Source: a virus. Taken from it: DNA of 64,000 bases. Below, in pieces: positions 15,031-23,221 of the stretch. Made by a program: the position numbers and the translations under genes. The stretch is taken from positions 181,277 to 245,276 of the IMG/VR virus record IMGVR_UViG_3300017971_000001; one strand, written 5' to 3'. Under the pieces are notes generated by a model, which searched no databases, was not told the DNA's origin, and saw only the letters and a program-made list of their open reading frames with translations. The number at the start of each line of letters is the position of its first letter. The stretch's first letter is position 1.

Positions 15031-16904
15031 TCTGACTGCGGCCCTAGGAGCTCGAGCGCGATCCGCCGCTTCTCCCTCCCAAGCGGAGACAGCGCGCTTG
15101 CGCCTGCGCTCTCACGAAGGAAGTAGAGGTCGTTGCTCGAGTAGCTTCCCTCACGATCTCCGTAGCGAGCGATCAGGTCTTGATCCCAGCTTCGCGCGCC
15201 CTTGTCCATGCCGGGGTAGTGGTAGAAGTCGTAGAACGACCTCCAGATCCTCCCTGTGAAGCGTTCCTGCTCGGCGGGGTAGTAGGACGTGTGTAGATAC
15301 GTGTAGGCCGGATCTGCGAACTGGTGCGGGCTCCAGAAGGGACCGGGCACGCGATCTCCTTCCTCCAAGATTCCGCGCCGCAGGAGCTCGTCCACGTAGT
15401 GCCGGCGGTCCTCGATCGATCCTGTTTGAGCCGCGCGCTCGAGCTCGCGCAGGCGCTCGTCACCTTTGTTGGGATTTTCGCGCGCCCGTCGGACGACCTG
15501 AATGTTCTTCCAGGGAATCGTGCCCAGGTAGATCGAGGCGACTCCGCCGCATTCGTAGTCGTCGACGTAGCGCTTGCCGTATTTCTTGGCCCCCTCGATC
15601 AGCCAGGCGTCTCCCTCGGGCGTGCCGAAGACGCTCCGGACGTCGAAGTATTCTTCAGGCGCGACGCCGAGGACCCAGTAGCGCTCGTAGGGGTCCATGA
15701 GGTTGTAGTCGGGGACGAGCAGGTCGGGGTCGGGCACCTCGACGCCGAGAAGTCGTCTCGTTTTTGGGTCGGTTGAGTAGTGGCCTCCCCAGCACCAACT
15801 TTCAGAGGTTTCGCTGCCAAGGAATGGATAGACCAGTCCTCGCTCGCGGATCTTGGGAAGCTTCCACTTGGTCGTGCCGTGGTAGTAGTCGAACTCCTCG
15901 AAATCGTCGATCGGATTCTTCCTCGGGCGTCGGTATCCCCGCGGCGGCCAGGTCCCAATGAAGGTCCTGAGTCCAGCTTCAGAGTCGTCCAGCGCTATTT
16001 CGAGATCCATGCCGCTTCCGCGCTCAATGAAGTCAGGGATCTCTCGCAAGGAACCGGCGGAGATCTGGAGGCGGTGATCCTCGGGGTCGAGCTCGAGGAC
16101 CTGGTCCGCCTGCCTGTTCATTCGCTTGCGGATCACGGCGATCGCGTAGGGCGTGAGCGTTCTGCTTTGATTGAGTTCGAAGATCGTGTCCAGGAAGTCC
16201 CGGTTGAGACGAACCTCCTCCAGGAGCTCCTGCGCCTGAAAGGCGTGAAAGTCGGAGCGGGCGGGATTGTTTTGCACGCTCGCGGTGATCCCGAAGTGCT
16301 CCTGCTCAGTTGGGCTGTAGATCCGATACCTTCCGCAGTGGGGGCCGTATCGCTTCCCGCGCAAGCCGACGACCTCCACGCAGGTCTTGTAGTCCAGCGG
16401 CTCCATGAACAGCAGGTCGACGATCCCGATCGGATACCAGGGCGCCGGGTTCGGCCAGTCGAGCATGTAGGTGCGGTTCTCTAGGTAGCGCAGCAGGTCC
16501 TCGTGCGTGTCGACGGTATGGAACCAGAGTTCGTCGTATGAATGAACGACGCCGCGCTCAACGATCAGGAACCGTCCCGAGAGCGCGCTGCGCATGTCCG
16601 TGTTTTCGGGGTCGAAGGCGTCCCGAAAATCGTTCTGGCTGAACTCTGTCGCCCATTCGAGATAGGGAGGCGCGGTTCCGTCCCTGATTTGATCGATCAG
16701 GGTGTAAGCGCGAACGCTGTAGTTGGACTTCTCCCCGACTGCCAGGCGCGCGTAGTGCAGCATGTCCCGCGCCTCATGGTCGCCCTCCTGAGATCGCCTC
16801 TCGAGCTCGCCGTTGCGGTAGAGTTCGATCAAGAGTTCGTCGTAGGCGTCCCGGTCGCCTTCGGCTGCGAGTCGCTCAAGCCTGCGAATCCTCGGGTCGC
16901 TCAT
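15027..16904 (-). CDS. large protein: two helical modules around an ART-like domain
   Basis: 625 residues, start chosen at ATG 16904 (ATGA overlap), which aligns SDPRIRRLERLAAEGD with its relatives. After an unknown domain, an RKNP linker leads to DYYHGTTKWKLPKIRERGL at about residues 360-380; the HGT followed by an I-x2-x-GL helix is typical of ADP-ribosyltransferase / RNA 2'-phosphotransferase folds, with later VDDYECGG and YLG strands. A second module (KGDERLRELERAAQTG) then starts a C-terminal domain, preceded by RENP. It may modify a protein or nucleic acid with ADP-ribose, but catalytic residues beyond the HGT are not certain. Confidence 0.6.
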   Translation of the reverse strand: MSDPRIRRLERLAAEGDRDAYDELLIELYRNGELERRSQEGDHEARDMLHYARLAVGEKSNYSVRAYTLIDQIRDGTAPPYLEWATEFSQNDFRDAFDPENTDMRSALSGRFLIVERGVVHSYDELWFHTVDTHEDLLRYLENRTYMLDWPNPAPWYPIGIVDLLFMEPLDYKTCVEVVGLRGKRYGPHCGRYRIYSPTEQEHFGITASVQNNPARSDFHAFQAQELLEEVRLNRDFLDTIFELNQSRTLTPYAIAVIRKRMNRQADQVLELDPEDHRLQISAGSLREIPDFIERGSGMDLEIALDDSEAGLRTFIGTWPPRGYRRPRKNPIDDFEEFDYYHGTTKWKLPKIRERGLVYPFLGSETSESWCWGGHYSTDPKTRRLLGVEVPDPDLLVPDYNLMDPYERYWVLGVAPEEYFDVRSVFGTPEGDAWLIEGAKKYGKRYVDDYECGGVASIYLGTIPWKNIQVVRRARENPNKGDERLRELERAAQTGSIEDRRHYVDELLRRGILEEGDRVPGPFWSPHQFADPAYTYLHTSYYPAEQERFTGRIWRSFYDFYHYPGMDKGARSWDQDLIARYGDREGSYSSNDLYFLRESAGASALSPLGREKRRIALELLGPQSE

Positions 16905-17380
16905 GCGTAGTCGAGCTCCGTCACGGGCCAGCTTGCGTAGCACGCATTGCAGCTGATCCAGTCAGCCGGCCCTGCGTCGTCCGCGCTCTCGAACAGGCCA
17001 GTGACGTAGAGCACTCCGTCTTCGGCCTCACCCGCTTCTGCGAAGCGTAGTTCGTAGCTGCAGAGGCTGAAGCCCGCGCCTTCGATCTCGTGACCGCGGG
17101 GGCACTCGGTCACACTCTTGTGATTAGGGAACCAGCCAGCATGCGGCTCACCTCGCTGCTGCCAGGGTCGCGTGGCGTTGGCGAGCAGTAGATTCCGAGC
17201 TATGCGGGAGCAGACTTCAGGGGGCAGGGCGCCCTGCAGCCAGCGAATGTTCGCCTCGTCAGCCATGAACTCGGGGGTGAGGGCTCCTGTCCGCAGGAGC
17301 TCTTGGTACAGAAGGGGTCCTGCCTCGGGGTCGCCCTCGGCCACCCGGCGCTCCAGTTCTCGTAAGCGTCGATCGCTCAT
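16901..17380 (-). CDS. helical-module plus zinc-ribbon protein (copy 2)
   Basis: 159 residues from ATG 17380 in an ATGA overlap. The module MSDRRLRELERRVAEGDPEA is nearly identical to the upstream gene, and both share GWFP..., CPRGH and CxxCYASWP, so this is a tandem duplicate. The four Cys (CPRG..C and CNAC) plus His make a likely zinc ribbon. Confidence 0.7.
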   Translation of the reverse strand: MSDRRLRELERRVAEGDPEAGPLLYQELLRTGALTPEFMADEANIRWLQGALPPEVCSRIARNLLLANATRPWQQRGEPHAGWFPNHKSVTECPRGHEIEGAGFSLCSYELRFAEAGEAEDGVLYVTGLFESADDAGPADWISCNACYASWPVTELDYA

Positions 17381-17868
17381 ATGTCCCACTCAATCTCGAT
17401 CTGATTGATCGGCCACGAGGCGTAGCAAGTTCGGCAGGTTAGGTGGTCTGTGAGCGAAGTCGATTCGCCAATGATTCGATCGGAGCCCACGCTGACGTAT
17501 TCGCCGTCGTCGTCAGTGACCGTGTCCGTTGCAAACGAAGTTGCTTCGTAGGCGTCCAGTGTGAACGTGTGAAGCTGGTGCGAGTGCCCCCGCGGGCACG
17601 TGAGCGGACTGTGGTGATCTGGGAACCAGCCCCCAAGATTCTCCCCCTCAAAGAGCATGGTCGAGACTGCCAGAAGCGCCGTTTCTGCGATTTGTCCCAG
17701 GAGTTCGGCGGGCATTGCAGCTTGGAGCAGTCGGACGTTGTTGTGATCCGCAATGAATTCCGGCGTGATCATTCCAGCGCGAGCGAGCTCTTGGTACAGG
17801 AGGAGCCCGGCCTCGGGGTCGCCCTCGGCCACCCGTCGCTCCAGTTCTCGTAAGCGTCGATCGCTCAT
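17377..17868 (-). CDS. helical-module plus zinc-ribbon protein (copy 1)
   Basis: 163 residues, the tandem paralogue of the gene at 16901. N-terminal module at residues 1-35, LGGWFPDHH, CPRGHSH, and CRTCYASWP near the end. The middle segments between the conserved blocks have diverged strongly, while the first 20 residues are almost unchanged, which points to selection on the module. Confidence 0.7.
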   Translation of the reverse strand: MSDRRLRELERRVAEGDPEAGLLLYQELARAGMITPEFIADHNNVRLLQAAMPAELLGQIAETALLAVSTMLFEGENLGGWFPDHHSPLTCPRGHSHQLHTFTLDAYEATSFATDTVTDDDGEYVSVGSDRIIGESTSLTDHLTCRTCYASWPINQIEIEWDI

Positions 17869-18746
17869 AGAAGGCTCTCGTCCGGCTCAATGATCGGGAT
17901 TCTCTGCCTCAGTTGCTCGCGATACCATTCGGGCAGACCGCGGAATGGGTTCATGGAGAAGGGCTTGACGTCGATCGCTTCGTAGTCGATCGCGGGGTTG
18001 TCTTTGCCGGGATCACCGAGGTCGGTCACGACCAGTTTCTTGTGGGCTGGCACGCGGTACTTCCGCTTGAGGTTGTGGCAGCGCTGCCCGACGTTCTCGA
18101 AGTGGACGTCGCCCAGCATGATCCGCTGGCGCTGATAGGCGTAGCGCAGCAGGTCGCCCACGTATTGGCCCGGGGTCTTGTTGAGCTTCTTGGTGAGCTT
18201 GTAGAACTCCTTCTCTGCTTCCTTGCGGCAGCGCGCGAGCTCCCCCGGCGTGCCTGAGGATCCAGAGAGCTCGGCGTCGATCGCTTCGTAGAGGCAGGCG
18301 CAGCATTCAGGGATCGCCTCAAGGGCGTCGTAGACCCGCTTGTATCCGCGCTTCGGCTTTCCACGCCGATCGCGGAAGTCCATGCTCACCGCTTCCCGCA
18401 GAATGAAGTAGATCGAGGAGTAGCCCTGGTCGTCGTCGTAGAAGTCCTCGGCCGACTGGCGGACCATGCGGAAGTACGCCATGCCGGGGTGGAGGCGCAG
18501 ACTGGGCTTGCTGATCACCAGCGCGACGTGCGGCCCCTCCGTGTTGTCGATCGTTGCCTTGAGCACGAATTTGGGGTCCTTGGTCGGCCAGACCGTCCCC
18601 CAGTATCCGTATCCCAGCGGCTCGTCGATATCCCCCAGGAAGTTCTTCGACGTTCGACCTAGGGACTTTGCGCACAACTTCTCAAGCTTGGGCCAGTACG
18701 GCTCAACCCACTTGATCATTCGTTCGCTGCGGCGCTTGTGGCTCAT
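17865..18746 (-). CDS. protein-kinase-like phosphotransferase
   Basis: 293 residues. A glycine loop GYGYWGTVW (residues 45-53), a VLK lysine at 63, a catalytic loop LGDVHFENVG (Asp213, His215, Asn218) and TDLGDPG (Asp242) in place of DFG appear in the order expected for the protein-kinase / aminoglycoside-kinase superfamily. It would transfer phosphate from ATP to a protein or small molecule. It sits inside the helical-module gene run; a phosphatase-like gene lies at 2446. Confidence 0.7.
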   Translation of the reverse strand: MSHKRRSERMIKWVEPYWPKLEKLCAKSLGRTSKNFLGDIDEPLGYGYWGTVWPTKDPKFVLKATIDNTEGPHVALVISKPSLRLHPGMAYFRMVRQSAEDFYDDDQGYSSIYFILREAVSMDFRDRRGKPKRGYKRVYDALEAIPECCACLYEAIDAELSGSSGTPGELARCRKEAEKEFYKLTKKLNKTPGQYVGDLLRYAYQRQRIMLGDVHFENVGQRCHNLKRKYRVPAHKKLVVTDLGDPGKDNPAIDYEAIDVKPFSMNPFRGLPEWYREQLRQRIPIIEPDESLL

Positions 18747-18755
18747 GGGACCTCG

Positions 18756-19955
18756 CTACAACCAGTCTGGCAGAAAGCGAGGGCGCTGCCACCCGCCTGG
18801 GTTGTTGCGCAGCTTGGCCTGCTTGAGCAGGTTCCTTAGCGCTGTATCGCTGACGCCAATTTCCCTGGACGCGCTTGCGATCGAGGGGTGCCGGGACATG
18901 AGCTCCTTGAGTTCGCGTTTGGTGAATCGGTCTGCGAGCGCCTTCTTCTCGGGGATCTCTACACCCAGGCGCTGAGCCAGCGGTCGAATCGTGTCCTTTC
19001 GGACCTTGAGGATTCGGGCTGCGCCGACGATTCCGCCGCCCTCTTCAAGGGCCTCTCTCAGCTGATCGGCAAAGATCGGGTCTTCCCGCCGCTCAAGGAA
19101 CACCGCTCCTTCGTAAGTCCTCGAGACCTCCTCGGCCTTGTCCACGGCGGACGCTGGGATCGTTTTGATCTCGCGGCCTCCGACCCCAAGCCACGACTTC
19201 ATGGTCCCGTGTGACACGTCGAGCAACTTCGCCATTTGGCGAACGCTGAGGTCGAGGTATTCGCGTGTCGCTCGAAGAACAGGACGGGCCTCCTTAACGG
19301 GGACCCTCTCTTTCATTCGGACCTTTCCGATTCCCTTCTTTCCGGCCGATCGCGCTTCGGCGTTTTTTGCGCGCAGCCAATCTTCGATCTCTTCTATGTC
19401 CAGCCAGATCCGAATTTCGTTTTTCTTGGCGCTGTCGTCTCGGGTGTGAGGCGCTCCCCTTTGAACCCAGGAGAGCACGGTTCCCTTATTGGCGCCGGTC
19501 GCCTTGGCGACGTCGGCGATTGTGTCTTGACGGTCACTGCCCTTGAGCTTGTAGATTGGCCTCAAGTCGCGATACGCCTGACGCAGCCGCTCAGCCTCTT
19601 CAATTGCCGCGACGACCGCGGCCGAGACTTCCTCTAGGTTCACGCCGTAGAGGCCCCGAGGGTCTCGCATACCGAGCTCGTAAGCGAGATCTGGGTCGCC
19701 GGGGCGGAGGAACGACCGCACGCCCTTCTTGTAACGCTCGAACGCCCGTTCCTGCGAGGTCCTCGTTCCTTTAGACTTCCGCCTCTCCCCAGAAGACTCA
19801 GGCCTGTAAGCGTCGATCCAATCGTTCTTGGTGATATAGACCAAGCCATGACGGCGCCGATTGGCTGCCGCGTTGCGCGCGAGCTCCTCGAGCGTAATCA
19901 GATCGTTCATTCGCCGTCGAGCGGCTTGAACCTGCCAGGCCTGTTCGCGACTCAC
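18756..19955 (-). CDS. DNA-binding protein with about four helix-turn-helix units
   Basis: 399 residues from GTG 19955. Four HTH-like segments are visible: TIADVAKATGANKGTVLSWV, SVRQMAKLLDVSHGTMKSWL, GIVGAARILKVRKDTIRPLA and SIASASREIGVSDTALRNLL, each of about 20 residues, spread over residues 140-380. The spaced units suggest binding to a long or repeated DNA target. RNNP follows the last HTH. A regulator or a binder of the 36-base array are both possible; the latter is speculation. Confidence 0.65.
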   Translation of the reverse strand: MSREQAWQVQAARRRMNDLITLEELARNAAANRRRHGLVYITKNDWIDAYRPESSGERRKSKGTRTSQERAFERYKKGVRSFLRPGDPDLAYELGMRDPRGLYGVNLEEVSAAVVAAIEEAERLRQAYRDLRPIYKLKGSDRQDTIADVAKATGANKGTVLSWVQRGAPHTRDDSAKKNEIRIWLDIEEIEDWLRAKNAEARSAGKKGIGKVRMKERVPVKEARPVLRATREYLDLSVRQMAKLLDVSHGTMKSWLGVGGREIKTIPASAVDKAEEVSRTYEGAVFLERREDPIFADQLREALEEGGGIVGAARILKVRKDTIRPLAQRLGVEIPEKKALADRFTKRELKELMSRHPSIASASREIGVSDTALRNLLKQAKLRNNPGGWQRPRFLPDWL

Positions 19956-19956
19956 G

Positions 19957-20523
19957 CTACTTGCTCTTCGGCTTCCACTTGCCGCTCAGCACGTCAAGGA
20001 TCCACTGCTTGGCCTTGTAGTAGCTGACCATTCGCTCTCCGCCGATCGTCTTGTAGTGGCGGCTCAGCGCGTAGGCCTCGGCTTCAGTGTCGCGCGGCGT
20101 CCAGCGACCTGCTTTCTGCAGCGTTGTGATCTCCAGGTAGCCTGCCGCTTGCTCTTCTGCCCACATGAAGTCGGCGTCGGTCAGGTAGCGAGCCGTCCAG
20201 ACCCGCAGCGCAATCTCTCCAGGCAGTCCCTTGTAACGGAACTGGCGGCGCGCGTGCTCGCGCTCGTGACGCATGAGCGCCTCGCGATCGACGCTTCCGT
20301 AAGGATAGCGCTTGTTGAAGGCGGCAATGTCTTCGACGTAGAGCTTGCTGCCGTAGGTCGTGACGGTTCCTGCGCTGGTGAAGGGAGTCGGCGGGCGTTC
20401 GACCACTTGCGTGATCGGCCGCCATTCTTCCTCCAGGTCCATGCGGTGGCACCCGGAAAGAGCGAGCAGGAGAGCCAAGGCCGCAAGCGGCTTGGTGGAG
20501 ATCGGGGATCGCTCGCGGTTCAT
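19957..20523 (-). CDS. lipoprotein with HExxH metallopeptidase motif
   Basis: 188 residues. A signal peptide (residues 10-24, LAALALLLALSGC) ends in a lipobox with Cys25. HEREH at residues 86-90 is the zinc metallopeptidase motif HExxH; a candidate third ligand is in the EEQAAG segment near residue 130. It would be anchored in a cell membrane, facing the periplasm if the host is Gram-negative. Possible roles are lysis, entry or virion processing. Confidence 0.65.
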   Translation of the reverse strand: MNRERSPISTKPLAALALLLALSGCHRMDLEEEWRPITQVVERPPTPFTSAGTVTTYGSKLYVEDIAAFNKRYPYGSVDREALMRHEREHARRQFRYKGLPGEIALRVWTARYLTDADFMWAEEQAAGYLEITTLQKAGRWTPRDTEAEAYALSRHYKTIGGERMVSYYKAKQWILDVLSGKWKPKSK

Positions 20524-20544
20524 TTGGCTCTCCTGCTCATGTTT

Positions 20545-20826
20545 CTACAGCCCGAATGAGCTCTTCATTTTCTCGAGCTTGTCGACCAGCGCCTTCGCGA
20601 CGCGTTTGGCTTCGTAGTCGTCGTTGTCGGTCGTGGGCTGAATGTTGACCATGTTGAGACCGAGCTTGACGATCTTCCCGTCGATCTTGCTGAGCTTGTC
20701 CTTGTAGGGCTCGAGCTTCTTGACCGCAGGCTTGAGCAGCGGGTCGTCGGTCTGCAGGTCGTTCTTGAGGACTTCGAGAATGAGGGCCTCGGCCTTCGCC
20801 TTGATCAAGGTCTTGCGGTCGCTCAC
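20545..20826 (-). CDS. small helical protein, unknown
   Basis: 93 residues, rich in Lys, Leu and Asp, probably all helix. It has no cysteine pairs or membrane segment. Closely packed between neighbours (9 and 21 bases). Function unknown. Confidence 0.55.
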   Translation of the reverse strand: MSDRKTLIKAKAEALILEVLKNDLQTDDPLLKPAVKKLEPYKDKLSKIDGKIVKLGLNMVNIQPTTDNDDYEAKRVAKALVDKLEKMKSSFGL

Positions 20827-20835
20827 GCGTCGCTC

Positions 20836-21402
20836 CTAAAAGAGGTTGAGCAGCTTTCCGCCTACGAAGATAGCACCCCCGACCAAACCGACCTTCTTCG
20901 CTGTATCGAGCAGCGCCTTGTTCCTCTCGGACCGCTCCTTGGCCTCGCGCGCCTCGCGCTGCGCCTTGAGTTTTGCGAGCTCGGCTCGCTCCTTCGCGTC
21001 CTTTTGGGCCCGAACCCTTCGGATCACGGCGCGCAGCTGGGCGGCCTGGACCTGCTCCTGGAAGCGCCGCTCTTCGAATTCCTCGCGCTCTTGCTCCAGC
21101 TGAGCCTCGAGCGCGCGGACGTTGGCGAAGGGGTCTTCGCTGTCGGTGCTGCTGTCGTCGCTCGTAGCGATCCCTGCCTCCTCAGCCGCGGCCTGGCAGA
21201 TCGTCTTCCCGAGCGGGGCGACGTCGTAGACCACCCAGCCGATACCGGGGCAGCAGGTCTTCTTCTCTCCCGCCGCGAGCTCTGGCTCAGGTCCGCAAAC
21301 GTCTACGGATCCAAGGCTTCCCATGCCTAGGAGGCCAGCACGTCGCGCGCGCTGGCGCTTGAGGAGGGCGGACGTATTGAGCGTGAAGGGCATGTAGCTC
21401 AT
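20836..21402 (-). CDS. coiled-coil protein with C-terminal membrane segment
   Basis: 188 residues. The N-terminal MSYMPF... and a short GLLGMGSLGS segment recall the Gly/Met-rich motifs of the virion membrane proteins at 34-39 kb. Residues 90-165 form a highly charged coiled coil, and the last 18 residues (VGLVGGAIFVGGKLLNLF) are a likely membrane anchor. Four cysteines lie in residues 35-70. Perhaps a virion membrane protein encoded apart from the main cassette. Confidence 0.6.
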   Translation of the reverse strand: MSYMPFTLNTSALLKRQRARRAGLLGMGSLGSVDVCGPEPELAAGEKKTCCPGIGWVVYDVAPLGKTICQAAAEEAGIATSDDSSTDSEDPFANVRALEAQLEQEREEFEERRFQEQVQAAQLRAVIRRVRAQKDAKERAELAKLKAQREAREAKERSERNKALLDTAKKVGLVGGAIFVGGKLLNLF

Positions 21403-21448
21403 TAGGGCTCCCTTTCTTTGATCCTACCGAGAGAGCCCGGCCCTGCAG

Positions 21449-21706
21449 CTATTCGTCCTCGTCCCAGTCAGACCCGTTCCAGGGCAGGCAGCCGTCTTCG
21501 ATCAGGCTGACAACGATCATGCAGAACAGCATGGGTAGAAACGCGACGACGGTGTAGAAGGCCAGCAGGGCGTTGATCCAGAACCCGCCCTCCTGGCCTC
21601 TCCAGTAGATCTCACGATAGACGTCGTGCATGGCGGACCCGGCCAGCCAGCAAACGAACCAGGCCGCTTCAACGAATCCGGTAAGGAGTGTTCGCAGCAG
21701 GTCCAC
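21449..21706 (-). CDS. small two-TM protein, holin candidate
   Basis: 85 residues from GTG 21706, inside the 3' end of the upstream gene (38-base overlap). Two hydrophobic segments, residues 10-27 and 43-70, and an acidic C-terminus (DWDEDE). The size and topology fit a holin, but no adjacent lysis enzyme proves it. Confidence 0.5.
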   Translation of the reverse strand: MDLLRTLLTGFVEAAWFVCWLAGSAMHDVYREIYWRGQEGGFWINALLAFYTVVAFLPMLFCMIVVSLIEDGCLPWNGSDWDEDE

Positions 21707-23219
21707 CGGGCCTCCAGGGTGACGTCGGGTCGAACAGGATCCAATCGACAGCGGGTTTGGTCAGCGTGTAGAGGAAGTCTTCGTAGAACGGATCGTAGGG
21801 CCTGCGCCGGCTCGGGCCGATCATGAGCGCGTGGTCGAGCGCAAGCGGCAGTCGATCCGCAGGCCAGCCGTACGACCAGCCGAGGCAGTTCCCCTCATAT
21901 TCGTTCGAGATTCCGGCGCCGATCGCGTAGAGGAGCTCGCGCATGGCTTCAAAAGCCGCGCCGCGGACAGGGTTGATATGAAGGGAGTGGAGCTCTCGGA
22001 GTTGCTGCTGCCAGCGACTTCTGCGCTGTTCTGCAAGTCCTGGCACATGCCTGTTGAAGTTTGTCCACCCCCAGAACACCTCGGAGCGCCTGGGCCATTC
22101 TTCGTCAACAACGGGAATGAGCTCGAGCAACTCCTCGACGCGATCGCAGATTTTCCCTGAGAGCTTGTAGTAATCAGGGTCGTCGTGGGGCGTGGCGAGA
22201 AGCTCTGCGTATTCTTCTCCGATCGTAGAGAGCTCGACTGGCAGGTAGCGGCGGATCGCGCGCGCCAGGCCGACGATCAGGTTGCGAGTGATTCGCCCGG
22301 ACCCATGCATGCCGCCGAGGTCTTTGTTGTTGGTGAGGGTGCTCAGGAAGCTTCTCAGCGACTTGCCGCCCATGTTCAGACGCCAAGCACCGTAGGTCTG
22401 CGGTGTCTCTTCGGCGGCAGCAGGAAAGAGCAGCGCGTGCGCAGCTGCGTATCCCATGGGCGAGATCTCGCCAGCGCGCAGGAGGTTGAGTAGGTGTGCC
22501 TGCTCTTCTTCGATCGTCTCGAACGAGCGCTCGAGCTTTCGCGCTGGTTCGTCGGGGTTCGATCGCACGCGCGGTCCTGCGGTGCCGAGAATGTAGCGAG
22601 CGAGAAGCTGCCGCTGCGCCGCGCGGACGCGCTCCCTCAGGCCATGGTCGATTGTCTGGGCAGTGTCAATGTGGTAGGCCGCGCCCTGCTGGGATCTCAT
22701 GGTGCGGAGCACAGCGGCGGGACTACCTTCTCGCTCGACCGCCTCCACGGCTTCGATAATGGTGTAGATCGCGAGTCGCCCTCGCAGGTCGTAACCCGGA
22801 AGCTGGGTCCATGAGCCCTGGAGTTCCTCAGCAGACGCCAGCAGTGCTTTTCTGAGGCATTCCAGCGACCCGTTCTCCGCGTATTCGCGCATGATCTTGA
22901 TCGCCTTGAAGATCTTGTTCGCGAACGCCCCGACGTGATCCTCGAACATTTCCAGAGTGGACTCGGCGATATCGGCGACGTAGGAGGCTCTTTGCTGGGG
23001 CGCTAGCAGGTCCCCGACCGCACGCTGAATGTCGTAATCCCTAAAGAGGGCCGTCGCGAACGTGTTCGGTTCTTCGATCTCGGCCGCGGCGGGGTGGCCC
23101 AGCAAGGCTGCGACGCGCAAGCGGCGCTCGCTCAGGTCCCCGGCGCGCAAGCGAAGCAAGAGCGCCTCGGCCGAGTCGGGATCGAGTTCGCGCAGTCGCT
23201 CTCGAAGCCGCCGGTCCAC
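21669..23219 (-). CDS. large helical-module protein
   Basis: 516 residues. The N-terminus has the module in full (DRRLRERLRELDPDSAEA..., then LRVAALLGHPAA). The middle is helical, with RSNP near residue 215 followed by a second, weaker module-like stretch ending MGYAAAHALLFPAA. The C-terminal 150 residues are of mixed structure with several Trp. Function unknown. Confidence 0.65.
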   Translation of the reverse strand: MDRRLRERLRELDPDSAEALLLRLRAGDLSERRLRVAALLGHPAAAEIEEPNTFATALFRDYDIQRAVGDLLAPQQRASYVADIAESTLEMFEDHVGAFANKIFKAIKIMREYAENGSLECLRKALLASAEELQGSWTQLPGYDLRGRLAIYTIIEAVEAVEREGSPAAVLRTMRSQQGAAYHIDTAQTIDHGLRERVRAAQRQLLARYILGTAGPRVRSNPDEPARKLERSFETIEEEQAHLLNLLRAGEISPMGYAAAHALLFPAAAEETPQTYGAWRLNMGGKSLRSFLSTLTNNKDLGGMHGSGRITRNLIVGLARAIRRYLPVELSTIGEEYAELLATPHDDPDYYKLSGKICDRVEELLELIPVVDEEWPRRSEVFWGWTNFNRHVPGLAEQRRSRWQQQLRELHSLHINPVRGAAFEAMRELLYAIGAGISNEYEGNCLGWSYGWPADRLPLALDHALMIGPSRRRPYDPFYEDFLYTLTKPAVDWILFDPTSPWRPGGPAANTPYRIR

Positions 23220-23221
23220 AG

